DNA of 42,952 nt from Pasteurellaceae bacterium Macca (lineage in GTDB: Bacteria > Pseudomonadota > Gammaproteobacteria > Enterobacterales > Pasteurellaceae). The position numbers were made by a program, and so were the translations under genes. The notes under the pieces are model-generated. The model was not told the DNA's origin and searched no databases. It was given only the letters and a program-made list of their open reading frames with translations. Positions 21,400 through 27,981 of the stretch are shown piece by piece; within the stretch, counting starts at the first letter, position 1, and each line of letters starts with the position of its first letter. Location: positions 1 to 42,952 of the forward strand of contig LVZB01000020.1 in the NCBI GenBank assembly GCA_023101485.1. The letters are read 5' to 3'.

Positions 21400-21695
21400 A
21401 GTGTGGTAATCAAAGATTGGGTACTTTTACGGTAGTGTTTATATTTAAAGATCGGGTAATATTAGACTAAGTATCTCCATAACAAGCGGTCAATTTTGGC
21501 GGAGATTTTGCGAATGAACCACGAAAGATCGTAGAGAAAAGTTGAGAATGTTTATTCTCCTTTTTGGTATCTGATTTTTCCATTCTGGAACAGTAAAAGA
21601 CTGAATTTTCGGAGCAGTACGCGCGTGCGCGGCAAAAGCGAGAGGGCAAGAAATCGGCTAGAATATCGCCCCACAGATTTTATGGAGAAAGCTCG
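21400..21695. other. Gene-free stretch in the satellite
   Basis: It contains an uptake-signal core (ACAAGCGGTCA at 21482), a GC-rich alternating strip CGCGCGTGCGCGG near 21621 and nothing that reads as a gene. The strip stands out from the AT-rich surroundings and could be a packaging or protein site, but I see no further support. Confidence 0.4.
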
Positions 21696-21986
21696 ATGCA
21701 ATGCCAAACCGCCAAACAAAACCCCGTTTTAATGAATACCGCTATCCGCCATTATCTCAATCGAAAAGCACGCACAGCAACGCCCCTATTCACTTTTGAG
21801 AGCCTTTATAGCGAATGCGAGCCTTACCCCTTGGCGGAATTGCTTATCGTCTTAAATTGGCGGATTGAAGCACTAAAACAAGCGCGAGAAGAAAGCCCAC
21901 ATCCAAGCAATGATTTAATCACCATTCATACACTTGAAAATCAGCAGGCACGATTAACAAAGATTTACCAGCAACAAGACAACTAA
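21696..21986 (+). CDS. Hypothetical 96-aa satellite protein
   Basis: The start MQCQTAKQNPVLMNTAIRHY follows GGAG at about 10 bases. The protein is largely helical (EPYPLAELLIVLNWRIEALKQARE and HTLENQQARLTKIYQQ). No family is recognised. It is followed by a terminator and precedes the Ash-like gene. Confidence 0.6.
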   Translation: MQCQTAKQNPVLMNTAIRHYLNRKARTATPLFTFESLYSECEPYPLAELLIVLNWRIEALKQAREESPHPSNDLITIHTLENQQARLTKIYQQQDN

Positions 21987-22006
21987 TTAACTCAACACCT
22001 CAAAAC

Positions 22007-22051
22007 AAAGCCCGATATTCTTTCACCATGATGAAAAATATTGGGCTTTTT
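22007..22051 (+). terminator. Terminator before the Ash-like gene
   Basis: AGCCCGATATT pairs with AATATTGGGCT (one G-T) around an inner TTTCA/TGAAA hairpin, followed by TTTTTG. Confidence 0.8.
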
Positions 22052-22092
22052 GTTTTAACTCTTTCTAAATTAGAATAAATGGAGCGTTAAGA

Positions 22093-22671
22093 ATGATTAT
22101 GATTGATTATGAACCATTAAGACGGTATGATTTTACCGCTTTCAATAAAGCAAAAGGGCGTGGAAACCCTTTATTGAGAGACTACAAGGCAGATTATAGC
22201 ACGCCCTTAGCGTGTTTTTTATTATCTGTTGCTAACCCCAAAATAGATCCGCCATACGTTCGAGCTATGGGGACTATTTCACCATATAGACCGCAACCAA
22301 TGGCGGATCTATTTTCAATGGTAGCACTTAATGGGAAAGGTTCGCCCTTTGCCGTTAGACCTTGTAGGACGGTTTTCCACCCCGTTAAGTGTTACCGCCA
22401 AAATCCGTGGAAAGATTTAGCGGTAATTCCTCAAAATATCTACAAGGAATTATCACCAATGATTTACACCTACCGAGCTCAACGGGGAGCAGGGGAAACG
22501 ACCCGTACCCTAAATATCAGCTTTTACGCCCGCAATTTCACCGAAGCCAAAAGCAAATTACAGGCATTCAGCCCAAACCAGCCACCGCTATTTATCAAAC
22601 GCTTGCCGGTAACAAAATGTTCCCAAAATCAGACCGCTTGTTTAGCGAGCCAAGGGGGGATTTATGCGTAA
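22093..22671 (+). CDS. Ash-like satellite protein
   Basis: The 192-residue frame has the Ash layout: a short early part (YDFTAFNKAKGRGNPLL), LACFLLSVAN, then PQPMADLFSMVALNGKGSPFAV, and a C-terminal basic domain (YTYRAQRGAGETTRTLNIS, FYARNFTEAKSKL) like Icd/Ash proteins. In P4 the corresponding gene counters the helper repressor and is controlled by an antisense RNA. The first 40 codons contain a strong terminator and a 16-bp inverted repeat, so the true translation start could be later (for example near MADLF). It begins a run of coupled small genes. Confidence 0.6.
   Translation: MIMIDYEPLRRYDFTAFNKAKGRGNPLLRDYKADYSTPLACFLLSVANPKIDPPYVRAMGTISPYRPQPMADLFSMVALNGKGSPFAVRPCRTVFHPVKCYRQNPWKDLAVIPQNIYKELSPMIYTYRAQRGAGETTRTLNISFYARNFTEAKSKLQAFSPNQPPLFIKRLPVTKCSQNQTACLASQGGIYA
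22200..22315 (+). promoter_or_regulatory. Intragenic terminator and inverted repeat in the Ash-like gene
   Basis: CACGC-CCTTA-GCGTG with six T residues (22200-22220) is a terminator inside the reading frame, nearly the same hairpin as in C4-like RNA B. It is followed by AAAATAGATCCGCCAT (22240-22255) with its exact complement ATGGCGGATCTATTTT (22300-22315). TCCGCCATA also occurs in the antirepressor leaders. The layout resembles P4 CI-RNA immunity. Confidence 0.6.
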
Positions 22672-22906
22672 TTCCCACCCAATCCCAAATCTACAAGACA
22701 AATTAAAACAAGAAATGGACACGCTTTACAGCTTAGGCACGATGATTGAATGCTTGGCGAGTGTCGTTCCTGATAATGAATTTGTACCGCTTAATGAAGG
22801 TTCTTTCAACTTTGCCCTAAAAAGAATCAGCCTTGATTTATTCAATGGCTTAGAGCGTATTCAAGACTTAATGGATAGCCTTAGCAAAGGGGGCAAAGAT
22901 GCGTAA
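22664..22906 (+). CDS. Hypothetical 80-aa satellite protein
   Basis: It begins MRNSHPIPNLQDKLKQEMD, has GGGGGA before the ATG, and overlaps the Ash-like gene by 8 bases. It is helical and acidic (SFNFALKRISLDLFNGLERIQ). It shares its first residues and ribosome-site context with the next gene. No family is recognised. Confidence 0.6.
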   Translation: MRNSHPIPNLQDKLKQEMDTLYSLGTMIECLASVVPDNEFVPLNEGSFNFALKRISLDLFNGLERIQDLMDSLSKGGKDA

Positions 22907-23090
22907 CTCGACCCAACCCCAAGCCGAGCATTTAAACGAAGCGAGCAAAGCATTTTGGCAGGCTTATTCACTTCTTCAAATGACGGCTAACGGTATCCAA
23001 AGCAATAGCGACCCACACACGATTATTTCAGCATTAAACGGTATTTCTGCCTTAATGAATGAGGGCTTAAATCACTTGGGGGAACTATGA
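22899..23090 (+). CDS. Hypothetical 63-aa satellite protein
   Basis: It begins MRNSTQPQAEHLNEASKAFW, with GGGGG before the ATG and an 8-base overlap with the gene before. The ending NGISALMNEGLNHLGEL is similar in pattern to the preceding protein's ending, so the two may be old duplicates. Function unknown. Confidence 0.58.
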   Translation: MRNSTQPQAEHLNEASKAFWQAYSLLQMTANGIQSNSDPHTIISALNGISALMNEGLNHLGEL

Positions 23091-23278
23091 CAATGGAACA
23101 CACCTACTGGCAGATTATCGCCTACCCACAAGGGCAACAAAAGCCCGTTATTGTCGGGAGTGAAACCGAGCTAAACAAAGCCATGACCGCCATCAAGCAA
23201 GCGGTAAAAGCGAATCCACACTACCACGCATTCACATTGAAAAAATTCACAACAGGGGGAGAACATGCGACACCTTAG
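23087..23278 (+). CDS. Hypothetical 63-aa satellite protein
   Basis: It begins MTMEHTYWQIIAYPQGQQKP and contains VGSETELNKAMTAIKQAVK with a strand-helix feel. GGGGGA precedes the ATG, and the gene overlaps both neighbours by 4 and 14 bases. No family is recognised. Confidence 0.58.
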   Translation: MTMEHTYWQIIAYPQGQQKPVIVGSETELNKAMTAIKQAVKANPHYHAFTLKKFTTGGEHATP

Positions 23279-23579
23279 CCGAAACTATGCGGACACTATC
23301 GACACCCTTGCGAGCCTTATCGGCGACCATTTAGCCGAAATCGACGAGGCAAGAATGGCGATAAAAATTCAGACCGATAAAGAGAATTTAATCCCTGATG
23401 AAACCGTCCTTGCCAATGCGATTTTACACATAGGCGAACAAGCCAAAGCCATTAAGGAGCAAGCGGAAATCTGGCTGGCTTTTCATCAAGCAGTGATGGA
23501 TAGGTTCACCCAAACCAAACAGGCAAAAGCCGTTATTTTCACACAGGAAACCGAGATCACGGAGGCAGACAATGACTAA
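23265..23579 (+). CDS. Hypothetical 104-aa satellite protein
   Basis: It begins MRHLSRNYADTIDTLASLIG and is a mostly helical protein with coiled-coil character (ANAILHIGEQAKAIKEQAEIW). GGGGAG precedes the ATG. It is coupled to the genes on both sides. No family is recognised. Confidence 0.6.
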   Translation: MRHLSRNYADTIDTLASLIGDHLAEIDEARMAIKIQTDKENLIPDETVLANAILHIGEQAKAIKEQAEIWLAFHQAVMDRFTQTKQAKAVIFTQETEITEADND

Positions 23580-24243
23580 CCCAAACCGCCAACCACAAAA
23601 CCCGATGGATGCTTTAAAAGCGTGGAAAGCGAACCACCGCAAAAACGCCACAAAACAGCCAGAGAGCGATTTAACCGAAAAGCCAAGTAAAGATACCCGT
23701 TCACCGAAGAAAACCACACAGCAAGCTCAACAAGGGGCAAAACCGCCAAGAATAAAAGATTTTCCCCAGCTTAACCGCCAATTTTGGCTTGCCCGAGAAA
23801 GTGTGATGCGGTGCTTTACGCAATACCCCGATAAATTCCACTACAAGGCGCAGTTAGCCAAAGAGTGTAGAGCTTTGGCGGAGGGATTAAAGCAAGGCGA
23901 TGACACCGCCAAAACCTACCTAATCGGGCAACTTTACGCCTTAGCTGGCAGTGTAAAAACGGCTCAACGGCAAAATGAGATAACGGACACCGCTCCACAG
24001 GTAAGGGACACGCAAGCTATTGCTGATATGACTTACCTTGTTACTTTGGCGGAGAGCTATTTCACTGCTCTTCATCAAGGCGGAAATGTATTAAGGGAAA
24101 ACGGCACACTATTAACGGACACGGAAATCCAAGCCGAAGCCTTTTCTGCCCTTGCCCAAGTGAAGCATTTTTTAACCCAATGGAGTGAGGCAAAAAATCA
24201 TCAAAATCAGACCGCTTGTAAAACCGCTCTAAAAAGCGATTAA
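23572..24243 (+). CDS. Hypothetical 223-aa satellite protein
   Basis: GGAGG lies before the ATG. The first 75 residues are basic and low in complexity (NPNRQPQNPMDALKAWKANH, KPSKDTRSPKKTTQQ). Residues 80-220 are helical (FPQLNRQFWLARESVMRCF, TYLIGQLYALAGSVKTAQR, MTYLVTLAESYFTAL). It overlaps the preceding gene by 8 bases and is the largest unknown protein of the satellite. No domain is recognised, so I give no function. Confidence 0.65.
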   Translation: MTNPNRQPQNPMDALKAWKANHRKNATKQPESDLTEKPSKDTRSPKKTTQQAQQGAKPPRIKDFPQLNRQFWLARESVMRCFTQYPDKFHYKAQLAKECRALAEGLKQGDDTAKTYLIGQLYALAGSVKTAQRQNEITDTAPQVRDTQAIADMTYLVTLAESYFTALHQGGNVLRENGTLLTDTEIQAEAFSALAQVKHFLTQWSEAKNHQNQTACKTALKSD

Positions 24244-24352
24244 CGCAACTTTCACTTAAATCTAATAAATCACAAGGGCAAAGAATAAAAACGCGCGAGA
24301 GCCTCTAATTTTGCCCTTAAATCGCAAATTCAACCGAAAAAGGATGATTAAC

Positions 24353-24619
24353 ATGACTTTAACCGAAAAACAAACCGAGAACACATCAACAGCAACCCAA
24401 GCCTTCACCCTTGAAATGACAACCGCCAACGGCTTGACCCGTTATTACAGCAAAGAAGATTTAATCGAATGTGGCATTTTTGGCAGTAAGACAAGCATTG
24501 ACCGTTATGTCGCTATGGGCAAACTTAAAAAAATCAAATTAGGGCGTTCTGTTCGCTTTTCAGCGGAAGCCGTGGCGGAGTTTATCCAACAATGCCAACA
24601 AGATAGCCATTCAAATTAG
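24353..24619 (+). CDS. AlpA-like HTH protein (excisionase/regulator)
   Basis: The start MTLTEKQTEN is used because AAGGATG lies upstream. Residues 30-80 form a MerR/AlpA-type helix-turn-helix (YYSKEDLIECGIFGSKTSIDRYV, then LKKIKLGRSVRFSAEAVAEFI). Such proteins direct excision or activate satellite genes, as AlpA does in P4-like elements. It heads the second block of satellite genes, which leads to the Rep candidate. The 88-residue size is normal. Confidence 0.8.
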   Translation: MTLTEKQTENTSTATQAFTLEMTTANGLTRYYSKEDLIECGIFGSKTSIDRYVAMGKLKKIKLGRSVRFSAEAVAEFIQQCQQDSHSN

Positions 24620-24627
24620 GGGGCAAT

Positions 24628-24969
24628 ATGGAAAAAAACGAGCCAAAAATCCCCCATGAAGAAATCGTTATTAAAGCTACGCTACAAGGCGGATTCTCTG
24701 AAATGGAAAGCGTACTCAAACATCATTTCACCAGTGGTCGCAATTACATCAGCACTTTAGAACGGCATTTAGGCGTGAAATTCCACCGAGAGAAAGAGCA
24801 AGCCCAAAATGGCGGATTGTATTATCGCTACACCGTGGCAGACCGCCAAACCGCCCAAAAGCTATTAACCTATGCGAACCACAAAGCCGAAAGGTATCAC
24901 CGCACAGCATTCACGCAGGCAGAGATTAAAGCGATTTTGGCAAGGTTTAACCACGAAGAAACCGAATAA
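24628..24969 (+). CDS. Hypothetical 113-aa satellite protein
   Basis: GGGGG lies 3-4 bases from the ATG, 8 bases after the AlpA-like stop. The protein has FTSGRNYISTLERHLGVKFHREK and a C-terminal helix TQAEIKAILARFNHEE. Possibly a winged-helix-like fold, but I do not recognise the family. Confidence 0.6.
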   Translation: MEKNEPKIPHEEIVIKATLQGGFSEMESVLKHHFTSGRNYISTLERHLGVKFHREKEQAQNGGLYYRYTVADRQTAQKLLTYANHKAERYHRTAFTQAEIKAILARFNHEETE

Positions 24970-24983
24970 CACAGGATACGAAA

Positions 24984-25433
24984 ATGAAAAAATCAAAGTT
25001 TATCGATTATTCCACTATCACCGATTTACCACAACACGAGCAAGAAGCGATTAAGCGAGCGATTGAAGGCATTGCCAAAGCAGAAAATGGGCGATATTTC
25101 CCACAGCTTACCGCTCTTTTTGAGCAAATTGCTACGCAGTTAGAAGATCCAAAACAGACAGATACGGAAACCGTGTTACTGCTAGGGCGTGAATTACACA
25201 CCATTACAAGCGGACTGCTAAGAGCATTGAGCCACTACCCCGAAGACATAACAAATTTATTCTTCAAAGGCGCAAGCCATAGGCAAGTTTACAAAGGATT
25301 GTCAGGGCTTGCGATTAACGACTTATTCCACCATTTTATCGGTATCGGCTTAGCTTGCGAAATGAGGCGTTTACAAGCTATCAGCAATGGCGAAATCCCC
25401 TCACAAGATGCTTACGGCAATTTAGCAGACTAA
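24984..25433 (+). CDS. Hypothetical 149-aa satellite protein
   Basis: It begins MKKSKFIDYSTITDLP with AGGA upstream. It is helical throughout (EQEAIKRAIEGIAKAENGRYF, TVLLLGRELHTITSGLLRAL, AINDLFHHFIGIGLACEMRR). It lies just before the Rep candidate. No family is recognised. Confidence 0.62.
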   Translation: MKKSKFIDYSTITDLPQHEQEAIKRAIEGIAKAENGRYFPQLTALFEQIATQLEDPKQTDTETVLLLGRELHTITSGLLRALSHYPEDITNLFFKGASHRQVYKGLSGLAINDLFHHFIGIGLACEMRRLQAISNGEIPSQDAYGNLAD

Positions 25434-25442
25434 GGCGAAGAA

Positions 25443-25874
25443 ATGAGTAATGCGAAAGGCAGACGTGGGAAACTGGCACGATACAAAGCCGTAACAGGCG
25501 GAGGGACGTTCTCAATGTTACGGCACGATCTTGTCAAAAGCCCTGAATTTATCAACCTATCCCCCTCGGCAAACAAGGTACTCACAATTCTAATCGGCAC
25601 GCATACGACTGAACCTAACAACAACGGGAATTTATCCGCCCCCTTACCGCAATCTTATGAGCGGTTCGGAATGTCAGATAAAACCTTACAGCGAGCTTTA
25701 AAAGAATTGGTAGAGCGTGAATTCCTTGAAGTCAGCAAACAAGGCTTTAAATCACAGTGTACGCTTTACGCCTTGACTTGTTACCCTATCGGGGATTTTG
25801 GCGGCAAGATAGATTTAAGACCCACATCAAAGCCAAGCGATAAATGGAAAAAACATAGACCGCCAACCGCTTAA
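25443..25874 (+). CDS. Winged-helix Rep candidate of the satellite
   Basis: The 143-residue protein reads RHDLVKSPEFINLSPSANKVL then SYERFGMSDKTLQRALKELVE and REFLEVSKQGF, a winged helix-turn-helix like those of replication initiators and regulators. The start has GAAG upstream, 9 bases after the previous stop. Four palindromic iterons begin about 150 bp downstream, the usual layout of an initiator with its origin. Initiator function is inferred from that neighbour; a regulator is the alternative. Confidence 0.6.
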   Translation: MSNAKGRRGKLARYKAVTGGGTFSMLRHDLVKSPEFINLSPSANKVLTILIGTHTTEPNNNGNLSAPLPQSYERFGMSDKTLQRALKELVEREFLEVSKQGFKSQCTLYALTCYPIGDFGGKIDLRPTSKPSDKWKKHRPPTA

Positions 25875-26026
25875 CAATATCGCCTTTCATTTTCGCAATG
25901 AGGGCGATTTTTTCAGACTAATTTTTCACTGTTTCGACCAAAATTGACCGCACGCCTATTTTAACCCTATTTTTCTCTTTGACACGCAAATTAAAAACAC
26001 TGCCTATGGCTAATATATTAATAGGT

Positions 26027-26174
26027 AAGTAAATTTTACTTATCAAAAAACCTAAAAATAGCCGTTTTTAAAGTAATTTTTACTTATCAAAAAGAAAAAA
26101 TAGACAATTTAAGATTAAATTTCAAACGATTCTAAGTAAAATTTACTTATCACATAAGTAAAAATTACTTATCA
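26027..26174. repeat. Four palindromic iterons (candidate replication origin)
   Basis: AAGTAA-N-TTACTT-ATCA units of 19 bp start at 26027, 26071, 26134 and 26156. Arms are exact in all four and only the inner bases vary; each ends ATCA, mostly followed by an A run. Start distances of 44, 63 and 22 bp are close to whole multiples of two helix turns, so proteins would bind on one face. Confidence 0.8.
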
Positions 26175-26225
26175 AAAAATCGAAATTATAAGCGGTAGAG
26201 TGAGCGATAGCCCCCATTTTGCCTA

Positions 26226-26270
26226 TTGCAATAGTCCCTGAATGGGATATAATAGAATTAATCCCAAACA
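26226..26270 (+). promoter_or_regulatory. higBA promoter and operator
   Basis: TTGCAA, 16 bases and a perfect TATAAT. The inverted pairs AGTCC/GGACT and TGGGAT/ATCCCA surround the -10 box, a likely HigA site. Confidence 0.7.
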
Positions 26271-26282
26271 GGACTATGACAA

Positions 26283-26582
26283 ATGAGAATAATCGCTACC
26301 TCAACCTTGACCGCTTATTGGCAGAAACACCCCGACACAGAGCAACCGCTGAAAGCGTGGATTGCCGAGGTTCGCAAAGCACAATGGCAGAATGTTCATG
26401 AAATCAAAGCCCAATATCGCAATGCGAGTATTCTCAAAAATCGCAGAGTAGTATTCAACATCAAAGGCAACGACCACCGCTTAATCGTAGCAATCGCTTT
26501 CAAAATGGGAGCGGTTTATATCAAGTTTATTGGCACGCATAAAGAATACGACCAAATCAACGCAGACACCGTGGAGAACTAA
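26283..26582 (+). CDS. higB: HigB-type mRNA interferase toxin
   Basis: The 99-residue protein matches the HigB_toxin family (PF09907 type): it begins MRIIATSTLTAYWQKHP, contains AQWQNVHEIKAQYRNASIL, and carries RVVFNIKGNDHRLIVAIAF and YIKFIGTHKEYDQI with the usual C-terminal His-Lys-Glu-Tyr. It would cut mRNA during translation. HigA follows 3 bases later. The pair probably stabilises the satellite. Confidence 0.92.
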   Translation: MRIIATSTLTAYWQKHPDTEQPLKAWIAEVRKAQWQNVHEIKAQYRNASILKNRRVVFNIKGNDHRLIVAIAFKMGAVYIKFIGTHKEYDQINADTVEN

Positions 26583-26585
26583 GCA

Positions 26586-26951
26586 ATGAACATCAAACCA
26601 ATCAGAACCGAGCAAGACTACCAAAACGCCCTGAAAGCCATAGAGCCATTATTTGACAAGGAAGTATTGCCCCCAGAGGAAGAAGATTTTTTTGAGGTGA
26701 TGCTTACCTTGATTGAAAACTATGAGGCAAAGCATTACCCGATTGACCTACCCGACCCAATCGAGGCAATCAAATTTAGAATGGAGCAACAGGGCATAGA
26801 GATTAAAGACCTAGACGGTATTATCGGCAAGCCTAATCGAGTGTATGAAATCCTCAATAAAACCCGACCGCTAAGCCTGAATATGATCCGCCAACTTCAC
26901 AGCAAGCTAGGCATTGGGGCAGAGATTTTAATTCAGCCTACCCACGCTTAA
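26586..26951 (+). CDS. higA: HigA-type antitoxin
   Basis: The 121-residue protein matches the HigA antitoxin pattern: TEQDYQNALKAIEPLFD, EDFFEVMLTLIENYEAKHYPI, and an HTH DPIEAIKFRMEQQGIEIKDL to LNKTRPLSLNMIRQLHSKLG. It binds HigB and the operator upstream. GGAG precedes the start. It ends with a terminator. Confidence 0.92.
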   Translation: MNIKPIRTEQDYQNALKAIEPLFDKEVLPPEEEDFFEVMLTLIENYEAKHYPIDLPDPIEAIKFRMEQQGIEIKDLDGIIGKPNRVYEILNKTRPLSLNMIRQLHSKLGIGAEILIQPTHA

Positions 26952-26960
26952 CCTACATTC

Positions 26961-26989
26961 CACGCTCCTCAAATTACAGGAGCGTTTTT
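26961..26989 (+). terminator. higBA terminator
   Basis: ACGCTCCT and AGGAGCGT pair around CAAATTAC, followed by TTTTATTT. Confidence 0.9.
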
Positions 26990-27341
26990 ATTTGCCTATC
27001 ACTAACAACTTGAAGAAACCTGAAACGACCTCACAAAACGCCATATTCAAGCAGATAGAGACACCGCCAAGCCCGCAGTTTACCTTGATCAAACAAAGCC
27101 ATTTTTGAGTAAAACCCGTTGGCATATAAGGCTTACAAGCCTGATCATAGACCGCAGGTTAACCCCTTAAAAATACCAAAGACGACCGACAACTACTATC
27201 ATCACTAAACCCTTATCACATAACGGAATAGCCTTTAAAAAATGGCAAGAAGATGATGATGCCTTAACCCCGAAAAATGAGCCGAACACCACGCTCCCAC
27301 AACCCCGTGGAAGCCCCACCCCGTCGGGAGTACCTTTACAA
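26990..27341. other. Gene-free right part of the satellite
   Basis: No gene is convincing. One plus-strand frame (about 27174-27454, KYQRRPTTTIITKPL onward) is open into the 148-bp repeat but has no start codon or ribosome site. The rest shows no clear hairpin or repeat. Confidence 0.45.
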
Positions 27342-27489
27342 ATAAACTCCCTATATTCTAGGGAAGATTCAGAAAATCTAGGGATATTCAGCAACACACC
27401 TTTATTGCGGAATTTTCGGAAATCTATCCGAAAAAGGCACAAACTAGCCGAATAATTGAACCGCCCCCTTAATTTTGAGGAGAGCTACC
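27342..27489 (+). repeat. 148-bp repeat, copy 2 (satellite right end)
   Basis: It equals 16151-16298 with one difference. It is in the same direction, 11.19 kb away, and is followed at once by the block that is 94 bases further on in copy 1. Recombination between the copies would remove everything from the lipoproteins to HigBA. Confidence 0.85.
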
Positions 27490-27539
27490 GCCACAAATAC
27501 CTACCGAAATTATTTTAGTAGTATCTTTATGAATTTTTT

Positions 27540-27554
27540 AGCCTTGAATATCAA
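27540..27554. repeat. Candidate satellite attachment site, right
   Basis: AGCCTTGAATATCAA, identical to 19778-19792. Reading on in the lipoprotein frame gives NLFSNKSIGYAFKYNYNA and a stop at 27610, the probable original gene end. Confidence 0.6.
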
Positions 27555-27625
27555 TTTATTTTCAAATAAATCAATAGGTTATGCTTTTAAATACAATTAC
27601 AACGCCTGACAGCAGGAGGTACAAG

Positions 27626-27823
27626 ATGAATGATAGAGCCGAATTCAGATTCAGTAGCGGACAATATCGGGGATATATCTACTGTGGTGCAAAATGCCTT
27701 GAAAAAACCGCCCCCGCCTTTTCCAGACCCAATGCCCTCGCCCACCTCAATCGCCGTATCCGCTACTGGAATAAGAAAAAGCGGTTGAACATCCCTTTAA
27801 TTGAGGAGCAAACCCATGATTAG
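27626..27823 (+). CDS. Hypothetical 65-aa prophage protein
   Basis: AGGAGGT precedes MNDRAEFRFSSGQYRGYIY. The protein is basic with NALAHLNRRIRYWNKKKRL. It ends overlapping the next gene by 8 bases. It opens the recombination block that leads to RecT. No family is recognised. Confidence 0.6.
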   Translation: MNDRAEFRFSSGQYRGYIYCGAKCLEKTAPAFSRPNALAHLNRRIRYWNKKKRLNIPLIEEQTHD

Positions 27824-27965
27824 CCCCTATCTCAGCCCCTATGAAAGTGGCTTTGACACTGCCGAGGATGAAGAGTATTTCCGCCAACAAGCCGAAGCCC
27901 GCAGACGCGCCCGAGAAGAACGGGCGATTGATGAATATGAAGATGCCCAAAATGGCAGAAGATAA
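27816..27965 (+). CDS. Hypothetical 49-aa charged protein
   Basis: The frame begins MISPYLSPYESGFDTAEDEE and ends DAQNGRR, an almost wholly charged helix (RQQAEARRRAREERAIDEY). GGAG lies 8 bases before the ATG, and it overlaps the gene before. It stops 16 bases before recT. No family is recognised. Confidence 0.58.
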   Translation: MISPYLSPYESGFDTAEDEEYFRQQAEARRRAREERAIDEYEDAQNGRR

Positions 27966-27981
27966 TTATTAGGAGAACAAA

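Larger units (their letters stand above)
25875..26282. other. Gene-free region holding the satellite origin candidate
   Basis: The region is very AT-rich and contains the four iterons at 26027-26174 and, at its end, the higBA promoter. No gene-like frame is seen. Confidence 0.7.
19778..27554 (+). mobile_element. P4/PICI-like satellite inserted in the prophage
   Basis: The block is bounded by a 15-bp direct repeat, AGCCTTGAATATCAA at 19778-19792 and 27540-27554. A P4-type integrase starts 114 bp inside the left repeat. Cargo includes a small-terminase-like gene, an Ash-like gene, a row of tiny coupled genes, AlpA, a winged-helix Rep candidate with four iterons, and HigBA. There are no capsid, tail or lysis genes. 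The content fits phage satellites. A 148-bp copy of prophage DNA near the right end (27342-27489) is unexplained and makes the exact right border less certain. Confidence 0.72.

Noticed and set aside
21615-21640. CG-rich alternating strip as a cos site of the satellite
   Set aside because: No second copy or matching site near the prophage terminase genes could be seen; left as a note only.
22389-22706. Second frame of 105 codons over the Ash-like gene
   Set aside because: Overlaps two better supported genes and lacks a ribosome site.
26027-26174. Possible CRISPR array
   Set aside because: Repeats are palindromic, 19 bp, irregularly spaced, with no cas genes; they fit origin iterons.
27174-27454. 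Open plus-strand frame reading into the 148-bp repeat
   Set aside because: No start codon or ribosome site; recorded only as an open stretch in a gene-free region.
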